A DNA stretch of 64,000 nt, from NCBI GenBank assembly GCA_034440635.1, contig JAOTON010001253.1, forward strand, positions 1,116,001-1,180,000, in the 5' to 3' direction. The DNA comes from Lepas anatifera (Eukaryota > Arthropoda > Thecostraca > Lepadidae). Below the pieces are notes generated by a model. It made no database searches. It saw only the letters and a program-made list of their open reading frames with translations, and was not told the DNA's origin. Position numbers and translations under genes: made by a program. Positions 43,190-56,164 of the stretch are shown one piece after another. The stretch's first letter is position 1, and each line of letters begins with the position of its first letter.

Positions 43190-45235
43190 CTTACAATTTC
43201 AGTCAAACTGAGGAGGAACTGAAAATTGTGTAACCAGTCTATCGGGAAGGCATGAACAAGGTCAGGTCCGTGAGTTCCGCCCCACTGTTTGCCGTTGGCG
43301 GTCTTGGTTGAACTGTAAGCTCTTTACATAATACACCGCATCTTCTTTTTAGGGGGCTGGGAAAGCAAGAGACGCACTAGCAGTGTCTTCATGGTACTTC
43401 CCACGTTTAAGTTTGATTCGATGTTTCGGAAATGGTTAAGTTTTTCTATACTTTTATAGGTGTATTGAAAGAGGGTATTATTATGGCATATGACGCTTTA
43501 TCGGTCGAAGGGCGCATTTGTAAGACCCATGTCAATCGCATTCGACTGCCACACGTACTTTGCATATGTACGTAATCTTGAACGGATCACAAAAACAATA
43601 ACAGGTGAAGTCGGCTGGGATAAAAACACATAAAAGTCTAAAAACAATACATACCAGACGAGTAGTGGCTTCGATGCCGCGAGCACTGTGATATATTATC
43701 TAACAGCCCCAGCCAGTCACAGGAAAGGTAGCTCCGTGGTGACACGTTTCACAGGTCGGTCATACGTGCAAAAACTCCCGGGCAACAGTACTGACTCTGT
43801 CCAATGCAATGATAGAGCTTAATGGTGAGACTCTTAATCATTCCCAAGGGCACGTGGACAGTGAAACTGACTTAAAGATTAGATGATGCAATAAGACTTT
43901 AAAACTTTATATAACACCAGGGTATTACTTTTCTGGCGTCTGGCTTGAAGAGATTAAACGTCAAAGCAGTGGCGGCGCTTGAACATTATGACAGCCTAGG
44001 CACGATTGGCTTAGAGGCAAGGACGTAGCCCGGGCTTTTTACCTGATATTGGACAGGGGCGGATCCAGCAGGTTGGCTGGAGAAAGGGGGCAAGCTCAAG
44101 TCGATGAGCAAAAAGAATATTTATGTTTAAATTTTCCATATAATAAAAATAAAAACACATGTCAGTGGATTGTGGAAACAGTTAAGAGGCAGTATATGAA
44201 GGTACAAGGCGAAATTCAAGAAGGATAGGTAGGTAGGTAAATAAGCCGAGAAGACAAGGTACTCACGAGAGCTTCCCATTTCAAGGACAGCTTCGGCACT
44301 TCATTTTTATGACGTCCAATTTCACGCTGTACGATCGATTCGTGGACGGATTTGTTTAAATTTTATCCGCCAGATTTTGTGCCATGGCTGGCGTTATTCA
44401 TAAGGGTTTCACAACTTAAATATCTTGCTAATAATTGCCAAACAACTGTCCCGCACAAGAGAAGGATAGAAATACGCGTATACAAGAATGTCAATAAACG
44501 AACCCGCTGTAATCAAGGTCCTAAGACGCGGCATCGCACGTGCTAGATTCTAAGGCATGCCTGGTTTGATGATTTAACGAGCCAGTACTCGCGGCCGAAT
44601 GAATGAGGTATTAGAGACGTCAATCAAAAAGCACTCGTTAGGTTTTCCACGGGGTGAGTCAGATTCAGCGAAATCGCGCAGTGCCTAATCTCACATTTGT
44701 TGACGGTAAGAGCTGCGAACTTGAATTGTCAGAGACGCAAATCATCGGCTCTTTGAACCAGTGATCCGAAAAAGGAATATTCTCTGCAACTTAAACATCG
44801 AGTCAAATTAGATTAATTCCCCATAAAATACATACCTACTTCGACATTCAAAAATGGCTAGGCAGTGCCTAATGTGCCTCTATGGCAGCGCCGCTACTGC
44901 GTCGAAGTGCTGCAGATGCTTGCCGCAAACCAGTGGAGTACGCAGGTATCTATGTACATAATGAAATGCTGTCGATCCTTTTCCCCGCAAACGAGGCGAC
45001 ATTTGGCTGCACCGCCCCAAATAATGAAGTAGATGCAATGTACGATGACATACTCAATCATGTTGGGAACATTTGAGTTGAGCACAGCCAAGCCGGCACC
45101 CTTGTCCTGCTCGTGTCTGGGAAAGCAGACTGAGGCTTCCAACAGAAAGCTTAATGCTCTTCTTGCTTTCCGTATTGAGGACTTCGTCTGGAACTGGAAA
45201 GCAAGTGTTTGAACAGAAAATCAGCCAGATTTAGA
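43190..45235. other. No gene seen
   Basis: AT-rich flank after the SSUH2-like gene. Short open frames (for example near 44352 and 44882) lack any recognisable motif, splice context or neighbour support. Confidence 0.4.
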
Positions 45236-45560
45236 TTGGTGTCTGCATTTCTCTATGTCTTCTGTGATTTTGTGATGCCGCTGTGCGGTATTATTTCGGC
45301 AGATTTACACTCTGACGGGTTTAGCTTTATTTTCCAGTCCGCTGTCCGGTGTGCTACCATATCTTGTTGGATTCTGATGACGTCGTTTGGGTGTCAGTAC
45401 CACAAAACTTTCACGTCATCCACAAACTTTAAACGTTTGGTTGAGATCCCAGATGGAGAGTCATTCACGAAGAGGAGCAACAAAGGCGGCATGTGCTCGG
45501 CTTCAGGGCTTCCGGGAACGGCCGACGTTCAGTCGGACATACAGAAGTTACAGAAGAAAA
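45236..45560 (-). pseudogene. Relic of a non-LTR reverse transcriptase
   Basis: Minus-strand translation shows a stretch of RT palm: PPLLLLFVNDSPSGI, then KRLKFVDDVKVLWY (the catalytic FVDD box), a TGA stop in frame, HPNDVIRIQQDMVA, and WKIKLNPSECKSAEI, typical of the segment after the catalytic Asp pair. The GSPEAEHMPPLL before it corresponds to the usual Gly-Ser-x-Leu-Gly-Pro-Leu-Leu. Only about 100 residues remain, and no endonuclease or 3' tail is visible, so the clade cannot be named. Confidence 0.7.
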
Positions 45561-45756
45561 AACCACTTTGCTTTCACCACCGCAGTTGATTACAGCACCA
45601 TAGACCAGTATGTGAGGTCATTGGTGGTCCCTGGAAGATTCTTCCTCGACCTGCTCCCACTAATACGACAGTACACTGCGCACTGTCCACCCCGACACGG
45701 GATTTGCGCTGACCAGTCAGCGCCCGTGGTATTGGGAGCACGGGCTTGATCGGCCT

Positions 45757-46613
45757 TTAACACGCGCATTGACGGGGGCGGGTACCCGCCCCCCTCGGGT
45801 TTTTCGGAGACAGCAGAAAAACGGCGGCGCGCGCGCCGCCGTACTTGGTATACCTTTTCCTCCATCATTTTTGCAACTTATGTGAAAATTTTAAGGATAG
45901 GTCATCTCAGGTCAGGTCACCAGTACAGGTCAAGTGATCCGACCTCAAAAAAAGTTTAAGATAGCATAAGTCGGAGCAGGGTGAACTTATCCTATTGAAA
46001 CTCATATCACATAATGGGCTCACCGAGTTCTCTAAAATATGTTCCGGTGTTTTTGATATCGATGACCTAAGGTCAGGTACGAAGCATGACCTCTCCATTG
46101 GTAATACATGGGAAATATGGTTTTTACTGAATAACTCAGTAACAGATGGTGATAGAGCGTTTATTTTAGCTTCATTAGACTCGCCTTGGCTTTGCGGTTC
46201 TAATGATATGCATTTTATATAATTTGACCCTGACCTGACCTCAGGTCAAGTCAAATATTTGATTTGACCTAGCAAGGTCAAATCATATATCATTCGATTC
46301 GGCTTGCTGCGAGGATTCATACAGTTTAAGTCGTTTTGCTCTATCTTTACTTGTTCAGATGTAATGGCCGAAAAACTTAATTTACATGTTATCCCTATGA
46401 CGGCATGTGACGGCATGTTTTTGACCTCTGGTGATCTTAAATGTGACCTGACAAAAAAATGCTTCAAATATTTTCGATGGAGAAGCGGATGGGCTACCCA
46501 ACGCCGTTTACCGTTTTTTTCTACCTACCATGGTTCTCGAGATCTTAGGGGGCGGGTACCCGCCCCCTCGTCAATCCGAAGGTGGCTCAGACCCCCGTCA
46601 ATGCGCGTGTTAA
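45757..46613. mobile_element. GGTCA-rich TTAA-bounded element, C type, copy 1
   Basis: TTAA at both ends, with inverted ends TTAACACGCGCATTGACGGG and CCCCGTCAATGCGCGTGTTAA-like (46593-46613). Inside each end is a GGGCGGGTACCCGCCC palindrome (about 45777 and 46549). The AGGTCA block lies at 45900-45945 and further GGTCA motifs run to 46290. No coding frame. Confidence 0.78.
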
Positions 46614-49203
46614 ACTGATCCACCGGTCCGATGGCATACCCCGAGGGCACGCTTGCCACCGGAGCAGTCCTCCCTTCCGCCGGGTCCGAGAAATCGCGAT
46701 AGCCTTGCAGTCCGGGACGGTGGGGCGTGGGACGGAGCGTGCGGACATCGGTGTCGCGCAAGAGTAGCGATAAGTAGATAGCGATCATTATTATTATTAC
46801 TGTTAAGGTTTAACGACGCATCAACTGCCAATGTTATACGGCGGCAAACACTCATGCGATAAGCCTTGCCATGAATGTAATAAGTACTTCCGGTGCCATA
46901 CTGATTGGTAGGTATTAGGCCGCGGTCGTTTTTACGAAATATCTCTCAAGTGATGTTTCCTGCCGACACCATTGTTGCCTAATCTGCTGCGTTTTAACTG
47001 GATGTATGAACGAAGTGCAAAAATACTTCATCGGGTCCAAAATTCGGAAATAAGTGAGAAAAGACACAGAGAATCATCGAGATCGGCAAAAACAGTTTTT
47101 TGTCCATAATTTTCCAAATTGACGTCTCATCCAGTTCGCATGGGCCCATATTTAAAGAGCTCGTCAAAATACATTAGTAGTGACGCAACTTTCGGTGAGA
47201 AGTGTAATCGTTTTTAAGATATTTCTTAAAACAACTGACACTAATACCTACCAATCAGTGTGGAACCGACTGTACATACATAGTGTGTGTTCCTGCGGTG
47301 CAAAAACATAAAATGCTGCTGTGGCGGGACGCAAAGAATCGTTCTGCTTTCGCGAATTTCGGTGTTTGTGTCTCTGGGTTATGCATACGAAGTTTATAAG
47401 AAATTTATAGCAGTATAGGAACATTATAAAGCAGTAAGCGATGGTGAACACGCCGAAATATACTAGAAATACGTGTGGCCCACATCGAGTTGAGATTTCC
47501 TTGAACGGTCGTGGCCGCAAGTGTACCATATGTTATGAGTTACATAACATAGTAGTCTACGAATTTCAAATTTGTTTCGTCATGGCTTGATGTAAAAGCA
47601 AGGCCTTTAACGCGGCCAGCTCTCAACCAGGAGATGGCGGTAGGCTGAGGAGTGCGCGCCGCAACAGTGGAAAAGACCCCCGTGCCAGTTAACGTCCCTG
47701 TTTGTGGGTGCACGGGTTTGGTAGGCCTTCACAGTGATCCAGCGGTCCGCTCTTCCGGCCGCAGCCCATCAGAGCGGCCTATTCGCCGCAGAATGCGGTG
47801 TCGCTGTCTCGTAAGCGTGCTGGCAAATGGAAATTCCGCCCTGTACATAGCGTAAGTACGTTTGTGTGGATGATGGCTACTAGTAGAAAATGCTCCGAAG
47901 TACATTAAATAAGGAAATTCGTATCCCACAGCGGACTCCCTGAACAGTGAGTCATGGTACGGAACTTGCAAAATTTGCGGGGTGCAATAGAACTTTAGGT
48001 CATAGCCGTGTTGCTGAACAGGAAGTGCAAATACATTAGTTTGAGTATCATTATATCCCTGATTCGTGACCTATTACTTTGCCACATCGAATGCCTAAGT
48101 ATGCACGGGTTGGGGAAAAGCATTTACCTGGGCACCATCAGTACTCTCGCGCTAACTCAGTGGGTATGACGGGAATTCAAGCCTTTTTCCTGTGCTACTA
48201 TTTCATTTTTCTTCTGGGGATGCGGGAATATCAAACTCCGGATCCGCAGAGTGACGTAGCTGTGAAAGTTATATGAACCAGTAACATCGCTTTAAGACTG
48301 TGTGACCGCTTATTCTCCATTGCCTTCGCAAATTTTTGAGTCGTGTACCTACTCCAAGAGTGCTTATAATACTGCGAGGTTTAGAGATTGAATAGTGAAG
48401 CGTATTTTGGTCAAGCTGCTTCATCATGGGACCAAGGAGGGTGTGTTGTGAACATCTGGCCATGTGTAGCACCTTGTATGTGGAGCGTTCTGGTGTCGCA
48501 GTCAAATGAAGCACTTCAGGAAGACACTTTCGGTTGTGATACGTCAAAACTTGGTTTAGAGATGCGGTGGCCGATCTAGCCGGTAGGTTTGGGGGAAAAC
48601 AAGGCCGATAAAAAAACGCCACGCGGTGAGAGTATGCCACAATTTAATTAGACGTTAGGTTTTAGGGGTAAACCCGAGTCGGTAAGCAAAAAAAAAAAAA
48701 AACGGCGCGGGATCAAACATTTGGCATACGATGCTTGATTTGTTATCCAAGGCCCAATATTTACACTGAAGTTGACTGTTTCTGTTTGAAGTTGAAGTCT
48801 GTTTGAAGTTGAAGTATCAAACCCTGGCTTGGGAGCTTGTGCTTGTGAGTGCTTCCGAGACTGTAGCAGAAAGGAAATGGGATGTGAGAAACTTGCCATA
48901 AAGTGGGTGAATACACACTCCCTCTGGGAGCGATGCCCAGAAGAAAAGAAAACGTTGTTATTCCTCCCTCACAGAACAGTACATATCCAAGAACGCATCA
49001 CATGGCAGCTGGACAAGTAAAACACGTCAAGCACTGAACATTTTGCAATTATTATATGCTCTGGATGATAACTTTCTGAAAACAATACAAAAGCAGACTG
49101 TCTCATTTATTTGGACGGCCAATTTGTAAGCGCAGAACAAAACAGACATACCACATCTACGGCCCAAGCCTTTGCCGTGCCGCACCTGGGAGTTATACCA
49201 GCA
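46614..49203. other. No gene seen
   Basis: No frame with family features or splice support. Contains an ATT microsatellite patch (about 46786-46800) and an A15 tract (about 48689-48703). Confidence 0.4.
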
Positions 49204-50409
49204 TTAACCTTCGCCCGGGTGGGGGGGGGTCTTTTTAGACCCCCCTCGGGTTTTTCCGAAGTGACCAAAAAACGGCGGCGCGCAGCGCCGCCAAACTTGG
49301 TCTAGCTGTTCTTTCATCATTTTTACATCTTTCCTGAAAATTTTGGCTCAAGGTCATATCAGGTCAGGTCACCAGGTCAGGTGAAGTGACCTCACCTAAA
49401 AAATACTTAGGACGGCATAACTAAAAGAAGGGTTAATCGATCAAGTTGAAACTCATACCACATCTTGGGCCCACCAGGAGCTACAACATTTGTTCCGGGA
49501 TTTTTGATATTGGTGACCTAAGGTCATGTGCAGAGCATGACCTCCCCATTGACAATGCATGGGGAAAATCACGAAATGAGCTTTTCTCAGTAAATATGGA
49601 TGGAATCAACTTCAAACATCGGTTGCGACTTGCTCTTAGCCCATTTCTGAAGCTGATACCAAAATTTTTGACTTGTGACCTTTAAAAGGTCACCTTAGGT
49701 CAAATAAGCATTTTTTGGTGTTTTTCTCTATAAATTTTGAATAAACTAAGATAGAGCTTTTATTTTGTCACCAAAGTGTTTGTATAGTCACTGGAAGTCA
49801 AATGATATACATCATGACTATACCAGGTCAAGTTGGGTCAGACCGTTGACCTGGGTCAGGTCAAATTCTTAAATTTGACCTGGCATAGCAATATCATATA
49901 TCATTCGATTCGTATTGACGAGAGGATTGCAATGGTGCATAAACTATGGCTGTATCTTGTTTGGTTTGGAAGCTAGTAGCGAAAAAGTAAACGCCCTTAT
50001 GCATGGGTGGCTATGGACATTCCCAAGAATATGCCCAATACTTAGTGACCTGTAGCTCCCTAGGCTTTGACCTGACACGAAAATGAATGCCACTGTAATG
50101 AAAGCGCATCTCAAGAGCTTTCGAATGGTGTTAGAAAAATGTTTCTAGCTATCATAGTTTCTGAGATATAGGAGGTTTTCTTAGTACACCTCATATTAGC
50201 GATTTTGACCTATTTTGACCTCTGGTGACCTTGATATTGACCTGACAAGAAAAATGACCGAAGTATTTTCGATATCATTTTCGAAGAGCTTTCGATTGCC
50301 GTTTTGCGTTTTTTTCTAGCTCTCTTAGTTTTTGAGATCGTGGGGGGGTCTTTTTTAGCCCCCCACCAGGGCGAAGGTGGCTCGTACCCGCCACCGGGGC
50401 AAGGGTTAA
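49204..50409. mobile_element. GGTCA-rich TTAA-bounded element, C type, copy 2
   Basis: TTAA at 49204-49207 and 50406-50409. The left end is TTAACCTTCGCCCGGGTGG and the right end GGGGCAAGGGTTAA, imperfectly inverted. A sub-terminal GGTTTTTCCG and GGCGGCGCGCAGCGCCGCC hairpin (about 49273-49291) is shared with the element at 45757. Very dense AGGTCA motifs at 49350-49400, again at 49515-49545 and 49800-49880, and TGACC runs at 50205-50245. No coding frame. Confidence 0.78.
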
Positions 50410-52808
50410 CGATCGCCAGGCCGCAGCCAGGGAAGTCATGCCTCAGTCGATTATGATCCCGTCACTCTTTCAGAGTCACCACGAGTAAGTATCCCTTTGG
50501 CGGTTTTTTCTTAACAATGAGGGTTTACAATCAGGCGTACCTCAGTCGTTGTTTGCAACACTCATGTTTGCAACACACTCATGCCTCACTCATTGTTTGC
50601 AACACATTTTCCTGGGTATTTGCCAATAGACTCCTAAATATTCCCGCAGCTTGCTGGCGTCTGACGTATTCAAGTATAAAGAACGGCATTGTCCGGAAGC
50701 GATACAAAGAAAACACGTTTGAAAGAAATTTCGAAGACACATGGCACGGAAAATCACATCTCGGGCTCGGTAAACAACACGTCCCATTGTCGGCAATTCC
50801 CGATAAAAACCAGCCACGTATGGGTTGACGCCACCATCTCAGCGTACCGCGCATTAGCCAGCATCATTCTCCCAAACAGGCGCGCTGCATGACAAAGCAG
50901 TCATCAAGAACCCCGAGAGACTCAAGCACCAGCACATCCCATGCAATAGGCACTCAATCCTAGAAGTACAGTCTGTAAGTATCGCTCCTGTTGGGCGGTG
51001 CCGTGCCGTCCAGTCTCGGGGGTCTGAGAGCCCCAGGACGGCTCAGCACCACAGAACAGGAAGAACACTCTTGACACAGACATTACAGCGTGCACACGCT
51101 GCGGCTGAGTGCTTAGGAGAACGTCTATAGAAGAAAGGTCTCTGACCGGAAATGACACACCAGCACTAGTTCAGAACAAACAGCACCGTGGTTGGCTCTT
51201 AGTACCGGCTGGAGTAAAAGTCCAGTCTCCACGAGCCACTAAGGACATAAAATGACCTGCCTCAAATAAAGAGACTCGTTTTACGCCGACTATTCTGTTT
51301 GATTTACTTATAATTGAGCGATTCACTAATCCACCGCGTCTCAATCTTTGACTCACCATTTAGATGGGACCTCTCAACAAGTGGCAGTAATGTGGGTCAC
51401 AAACAATCACGCAAACTTTGCCCTATATCAAATTGTTAATTGCATCCGTTTTAGTTAGGCTGCATTCGCATCGGAAGTAAAGAAAGAAGCCTCTGTGATG
51501 AAAACAGTTATCACATCCGGCCGCTGCGGAAAATTCACCTTAGCACGACGAACAGAGCCACGCAAATGAAAAGCAGAATCAAACAATAGTCCCACATCCG
51601 TATCTGAAGCCACGCGACGTGTTCCAAACTTGAGATTTAATACGGTTACGATCCGCCCTATATGCATGAGCCTACAGCTCTGCCTGCAGCTCTGCAAATA
51701 CATGCTACTAAAATACGTTTCACCAGTCGCGACAAGAAAACGAACTTCTAGGAAAAAAAGACGCCATGAAAGCTAACATAATTTCCGAGAGAAAATCACA
51801 CCATACGCCTAGTCTCAGAAGAAAAACGGTGTTAAAGGTATTCGTAAATCTCAATCACTACTATTGAAAATGGTGGCCCGGCACGGTCGGTGTTTTTCGG
51901 GGGGACGAGGGAACAAAACCTTCCAAAATAATCTACTTTGGAAACCCAATACTCTTGTTAGACCTCAAAGCGGGATGGAAAAGTACTCCATGCCAGCGAG
52001 AGCATGTCCACAACATGGGAGGAAACGAGTCCGGGCTTCATCGTTTAAGATGGATACCCTAAAAGCCAGCTCGCGGCTTTCACTAGAAAAGGCGACGGCG
52101 ATGCTGCTCTAGGAGCCAAAGTTAACATTGAGATGGGAACCACCAAAACACGTACGAACATAGATCGTTGAGATCAGAGGACTTGCATTTGCAAACGGGA
52201 CTTAACTTGCATTTGATGCAAACAAAATAAACGTGGCTGTAAAACTGCATTCAAACAAATGTAAGAACGAGATTCGAAGAGAGTTTGTGAAAAAATGAGC
52301 CCGGGTACAATCTGAATCTGGGCAGGTTGACCCGAATCCTTGAGAGAAGTTCGAGCTATCCAGAGCAGGCTCGGTAGCTTCAAACGCGAAACATCGCCAT
52401 GGTCAGCGTCGGAAATGTGGCGTGCCTTTGCAGTGGTTTCAGCGAGATTATCCAACATAGAGCACGATACTATCCTAGTCACTTATAAAGCAAGGTAATG
52501 CATAAGCACGTAACAAATACCAGCGGTAACAACAAATAACGTCACCATTTTCTTTGCAGACAAAAAGTAACTGCAAGCGCTACCATCAGCTATGAATTAA
52601 GCTAAAAAATACCACAGTCCGCTTTGGTCGTTACCTTCGGTTCTTTGGTCGAGCCAGACTGTCGTCTCCTGACATCAAAATCTTAAACTACGCGGTATAA
52701 TTAGCGAGCAATACCAAATCTAGAGATTTTCGGCCTTTCCAGCGTAACAGTTTAGCTGTGACCACCCCACTGAAGCAAGGATGAACGCACAGTAAAGTGG
52801 TGAAGGTA
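50410..52808. other. No gene seen
   Basis: Moderately AT-rich sequence with short frames on both strands, none with recognisable motifs or consistent splice sites. Confidence 0.4.
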
Positions 52809-52817
52809 ACCGGGTGA

Positions 52818-53388
<571 letters not shown>

Positions 53389-53532
53389 GGGGAGCGGGAT
53401 CGGGAGCGAGAGAGAACCGCTTAGCTCCTAATAACTAAAGATTTCGGATGGATGTCAAAACCTTTGCTCTCTGTCTCTCCCCACATACCCAAGTCGATCT
53501 CTTTATCTCGAACTCAGTTCCTTTTCCCGCGG

Positions 53533-53786
53533 TTATTTCTGCACCGCAGCCTCTCCTCCCCTGTCTGCCTCTCCGCCAGTCCTACCACCCGATACACCCC
53601 CTCCGGCGGCCTCCTCGCCCCTCCCCCCAGGCCCGGCCCGTCCGAGCAGGTCCCGCGGCCCCAGCACCGCCCGCTGCAGCAGCCGCACCGCCTCGGAGAG
53701 CTCCAGCTCCGTGGTGTGCCGGCCCAGGCTGAGGCGCAGCGTGCGGCCGGCGTCCGCCTCCGACACACCGCTCCGCAGCAGCACGC
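53533..53786 (-). CDS. SCLY: SCLY last exon (C terminus)
   Basis: Minus-strand acceptor CGCCGGCAG precedes GC, which completes a Gly codon from the upstream exon. It reads VLLRSGVSEADAGRTLRLSL, GRHTTELELSEAVRLLQRAV, the typical C-terminal strand and helix of the fold (Arg-Leu-Ser-Leu-Gly-Arg-x-Thr-Thr). Family members usually end soon after this helix. Here the frame goes on for about 45 Gly/Arg/Glu-rich residues to TAA at 53533-53535. That tail may be a lineage-specific extension, or a last short intron may have been missed. Acceptors at 53800-53830 are also in phase but would add an Ala/Pro-rich insert. Confidence 0.75.
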
Positions 53787-54333
53787 CTGCCGGCGCCGGC
53801 GCCGCGGTCACGACTGGCGGCGCTGCGGCCCGCTCCGCAGCTCATCAGCTGCAGTCCCAGGCCAATCACCATTCAACATAGCGGCTATGTAGGAAAGGTT
53901 CAAGAAAGCGGTCCAAGTGATGCAGCTACAACGTTTGTTTTAAAGGGAGATATGCGAAAAATTGCATTGTGGTTTCTTGTTATTTGAGAAATTTTGATTA
54001 CGAAACTGTCAATTAATTTTGTATCTTCGGCAAAGTTTTTCGAGGCTAATCAACTGTTATTGAGATACGTTAACGGTACAGGTAAAAGGCTGGAATCTGC
54101 TCTTCATCTCAATGTTTTCAGAAGCTATTTAAAGTTTTAAATTCAGTCTGGCCTTGACCGGTCACGCGGGCGGACGTGCGACCGCGGGCTCCGGCTTCGT
54201 TGGCTATGCGCGGCTGACTGGTAGCGGTGGCGGGCAGGGCGCATGGCGAATAGCGATAAAGAAATGTAAAAGTGGAAGAAGTGGCGTAAGAAAGGAACGG
54301 TGAGAAACACAAGTGCCTTATAATAAGTGTGAG
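53787..54333. other. SCLY intron edge and probable 5' region of the L1-like element
   Basis: GC-rich next to the exon, then AT-rich up to the ORF1 start of the L1-like element. The GC-rich frame on the plus strand over the exon is an antisense shadow. Confidence 0.4.
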
Positions 54334-55502
54334 ATGTCTACGGCAGAAGACACAGACGCCGTGTTCTCTGATGCAGAGGCCGGCTTCAGCAGTGGCAGCC
54401 GTCAACGCAAAAGGGAACGCTCTGTGACGGAGGTGGTGTCTGCCTACGAAAAGAGACAGCGGAAGGTCAAAACTCCCACAAAATCACCAAGAGGTAAGAA
54501 TCCCGGCGGTGACAGTCTATCGAAGGAACTTCTGACGCTAATCAAAGACGTGATCGAAAAGAGCGTTCAGTCCGCGCTGCGCCCTTTCACCGATAAATGG
54601 ACAAAAACGCTAGAGTCGCAACAGAAAAAATCGAGATACTCGAAAGTGACCTCTTCGAAAAGGCAGAGAAAATTTATACTCTCGAGACGAGACTGGCTGA
54701 GACGTCGCAGCAAGTCACAAGGCTCACCGACCAGATCGAGGCGATGGAGCGCCATGACAGGGGATCAAACCTCATTCTGTACTCCAAACAGCTCGGCTCA
54801 GCACGTGTGGGCGAGGACGTCAGAGAAGCCACCGCGCTCCTGAGCTCGAAATTTCCACACCTCCCCATATCGGCCCAGGTTTTTTCCGCGGCCCATAGAT
54901 TGCCTGGCGACAATCTCATCATCTGCGCGTTCTGGGATCGCGACCTGAGGAACCGGATCTATCGCGATCGACTCGGTTTGAGGGACCGTCGTGACGCGCC
55001 GGAGCAACGACTCTTCATCTCAGAGTCTCTGACCGAGAAGAACCGGGCCATTTTCAAAGAGCTTTTGGCCATGAAAAACAAGAAACTGGTCTGGTCCGTT
55101 TTCACAAACAACGGGATCCCCGCCTTCAAGACCAATCAGCAGTCCAGCCCTACGAGAGTGACGTCACTGGATGAAGTCCGCTCGCTCTCTCAGCGGCTCA
55201 GCGAGCAGCAGCGGCTCGGCCCCTTCCCTCCTCCCCGCCCCTCGCCGTGGGCGCGCTCGGGTCGGGGCGGCACGGCGCCGGCGCGCGGCCGTCCAAGGTC
55301 ACCTGAGGTCACCGCGGCCCCAACTGGCCGGGGTCGGCGCGCAGGGTCGGGGCGGAGGGACCGCCGCAGCGGAGAGAGGGCGTCAGCTGACAGACACGAC
55401 GTGAACCACAGGAGCAGCGGCAGCGTCGAGATCGCAACATCAACCGAAGCACATGATGACGCGAGGGCGATGCGACCAGCGCAGCCACCAGCAGGTGCGT
55501 AA
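54334..55502 (+). pseudogene. L1-like ORF1 (coiled-coil RNA-binding protein), one frame break
   Basis: Starts at ATG 54334 (MSTAEDTDAVFSDAEAGF). The N-terminal part is basic, then there is a coiled coil (EKAEKIYTLETRLAETSQQV, TRLTDQIEAMERHDR), an RRM-like domain (GSNLILYSKQ, AAHRLPGDNLIICAFWDRDL, RNRIYRDRLGLRD) and a C-terminal domain ending in VWSVFTNNGIPAFK. A Pro/Arg/Gly-rich tail follows. The order matches L1/Tx1-type ORF1 proteins, which form trimers and bind element RNA. The frame changes at the A6 run 54625-54630. The tail after about 55200 is unlike L1 and may be element-specific. Confidence 0.78.
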
Positions 55503-56164
55503 CGATGCCGCACCAGCAGATGTCAGCGTTCCTGGGACGACGATCAGTGACGACTCGAAGTCCAGCACTGGACAGAGAGAGGCTCGTGGCGACGGTGACT
55601 CGGGTAAGGGTGGTGCAAGACCGAAAGTAGCAGACGTAGTTTGACTGTAGAACCGGATGTTTGAGGAGTTTAATTCCTTGGTTACGCTCTCAAGCATCAG
55701 GAATCTGCTGCTGTTGAAAGCAGAGACAAAATGCGCCACCGCGTCGTGTCTGTGCTCGGGTATCTTCTCGAGTAGATTTAGGAGATTGTTATATTGTTTT
55801 GTTTGTGGGAACTTAGACTTTTTCGTACTTTCACGCAGTCAGTGTTTTTTGTGTGCAGTAACAATGACCACCCATTGCGCGTTTTTCCATTGTCTCTGTG
55901 TGCCTACGCTTTGTCAAGACTAGTACCGAGACTATATCTGTCTTAGGAGCTATGGACTTACGTACACGACCGTGCGCCTGCCCAACCGCACGGGCCTTAT
56001 CTTGGGAGTTTTATTTTGTTTTCCTCTTTCCAAGCTAAACACTTATTGTGCAATGTACCGTAAGCTACCGAAAAATAGGATCTTAAAACAACCTCACACT
56101 ATTGCCCAGTATTGTAAACAGAACATGGCGTTGTCTGTTTTACGTACACCCAATCTTCGCTTAA

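Noticed and set aside
44882..45142. Short frames on both strands (MAAPLLRRSAADACRK and antisense)
   Set aside because: No family motif, splice context or conservation signal is visible. Length is within chance expectation.
53452..53892. Plus-strand Pro/Arg/Ala-rich frames
   Set aside because: Antisense shadows of the GC-rich SCLY last exon. The minus strand shows the conserved family motifs.
55171..55513. GC-rich frames on both strands near the end of L1-like ORF1
   Set aside because: They overlap the Pro/Arg/Gly-rich tail of ORF1 in other frames and have no motif of their own.
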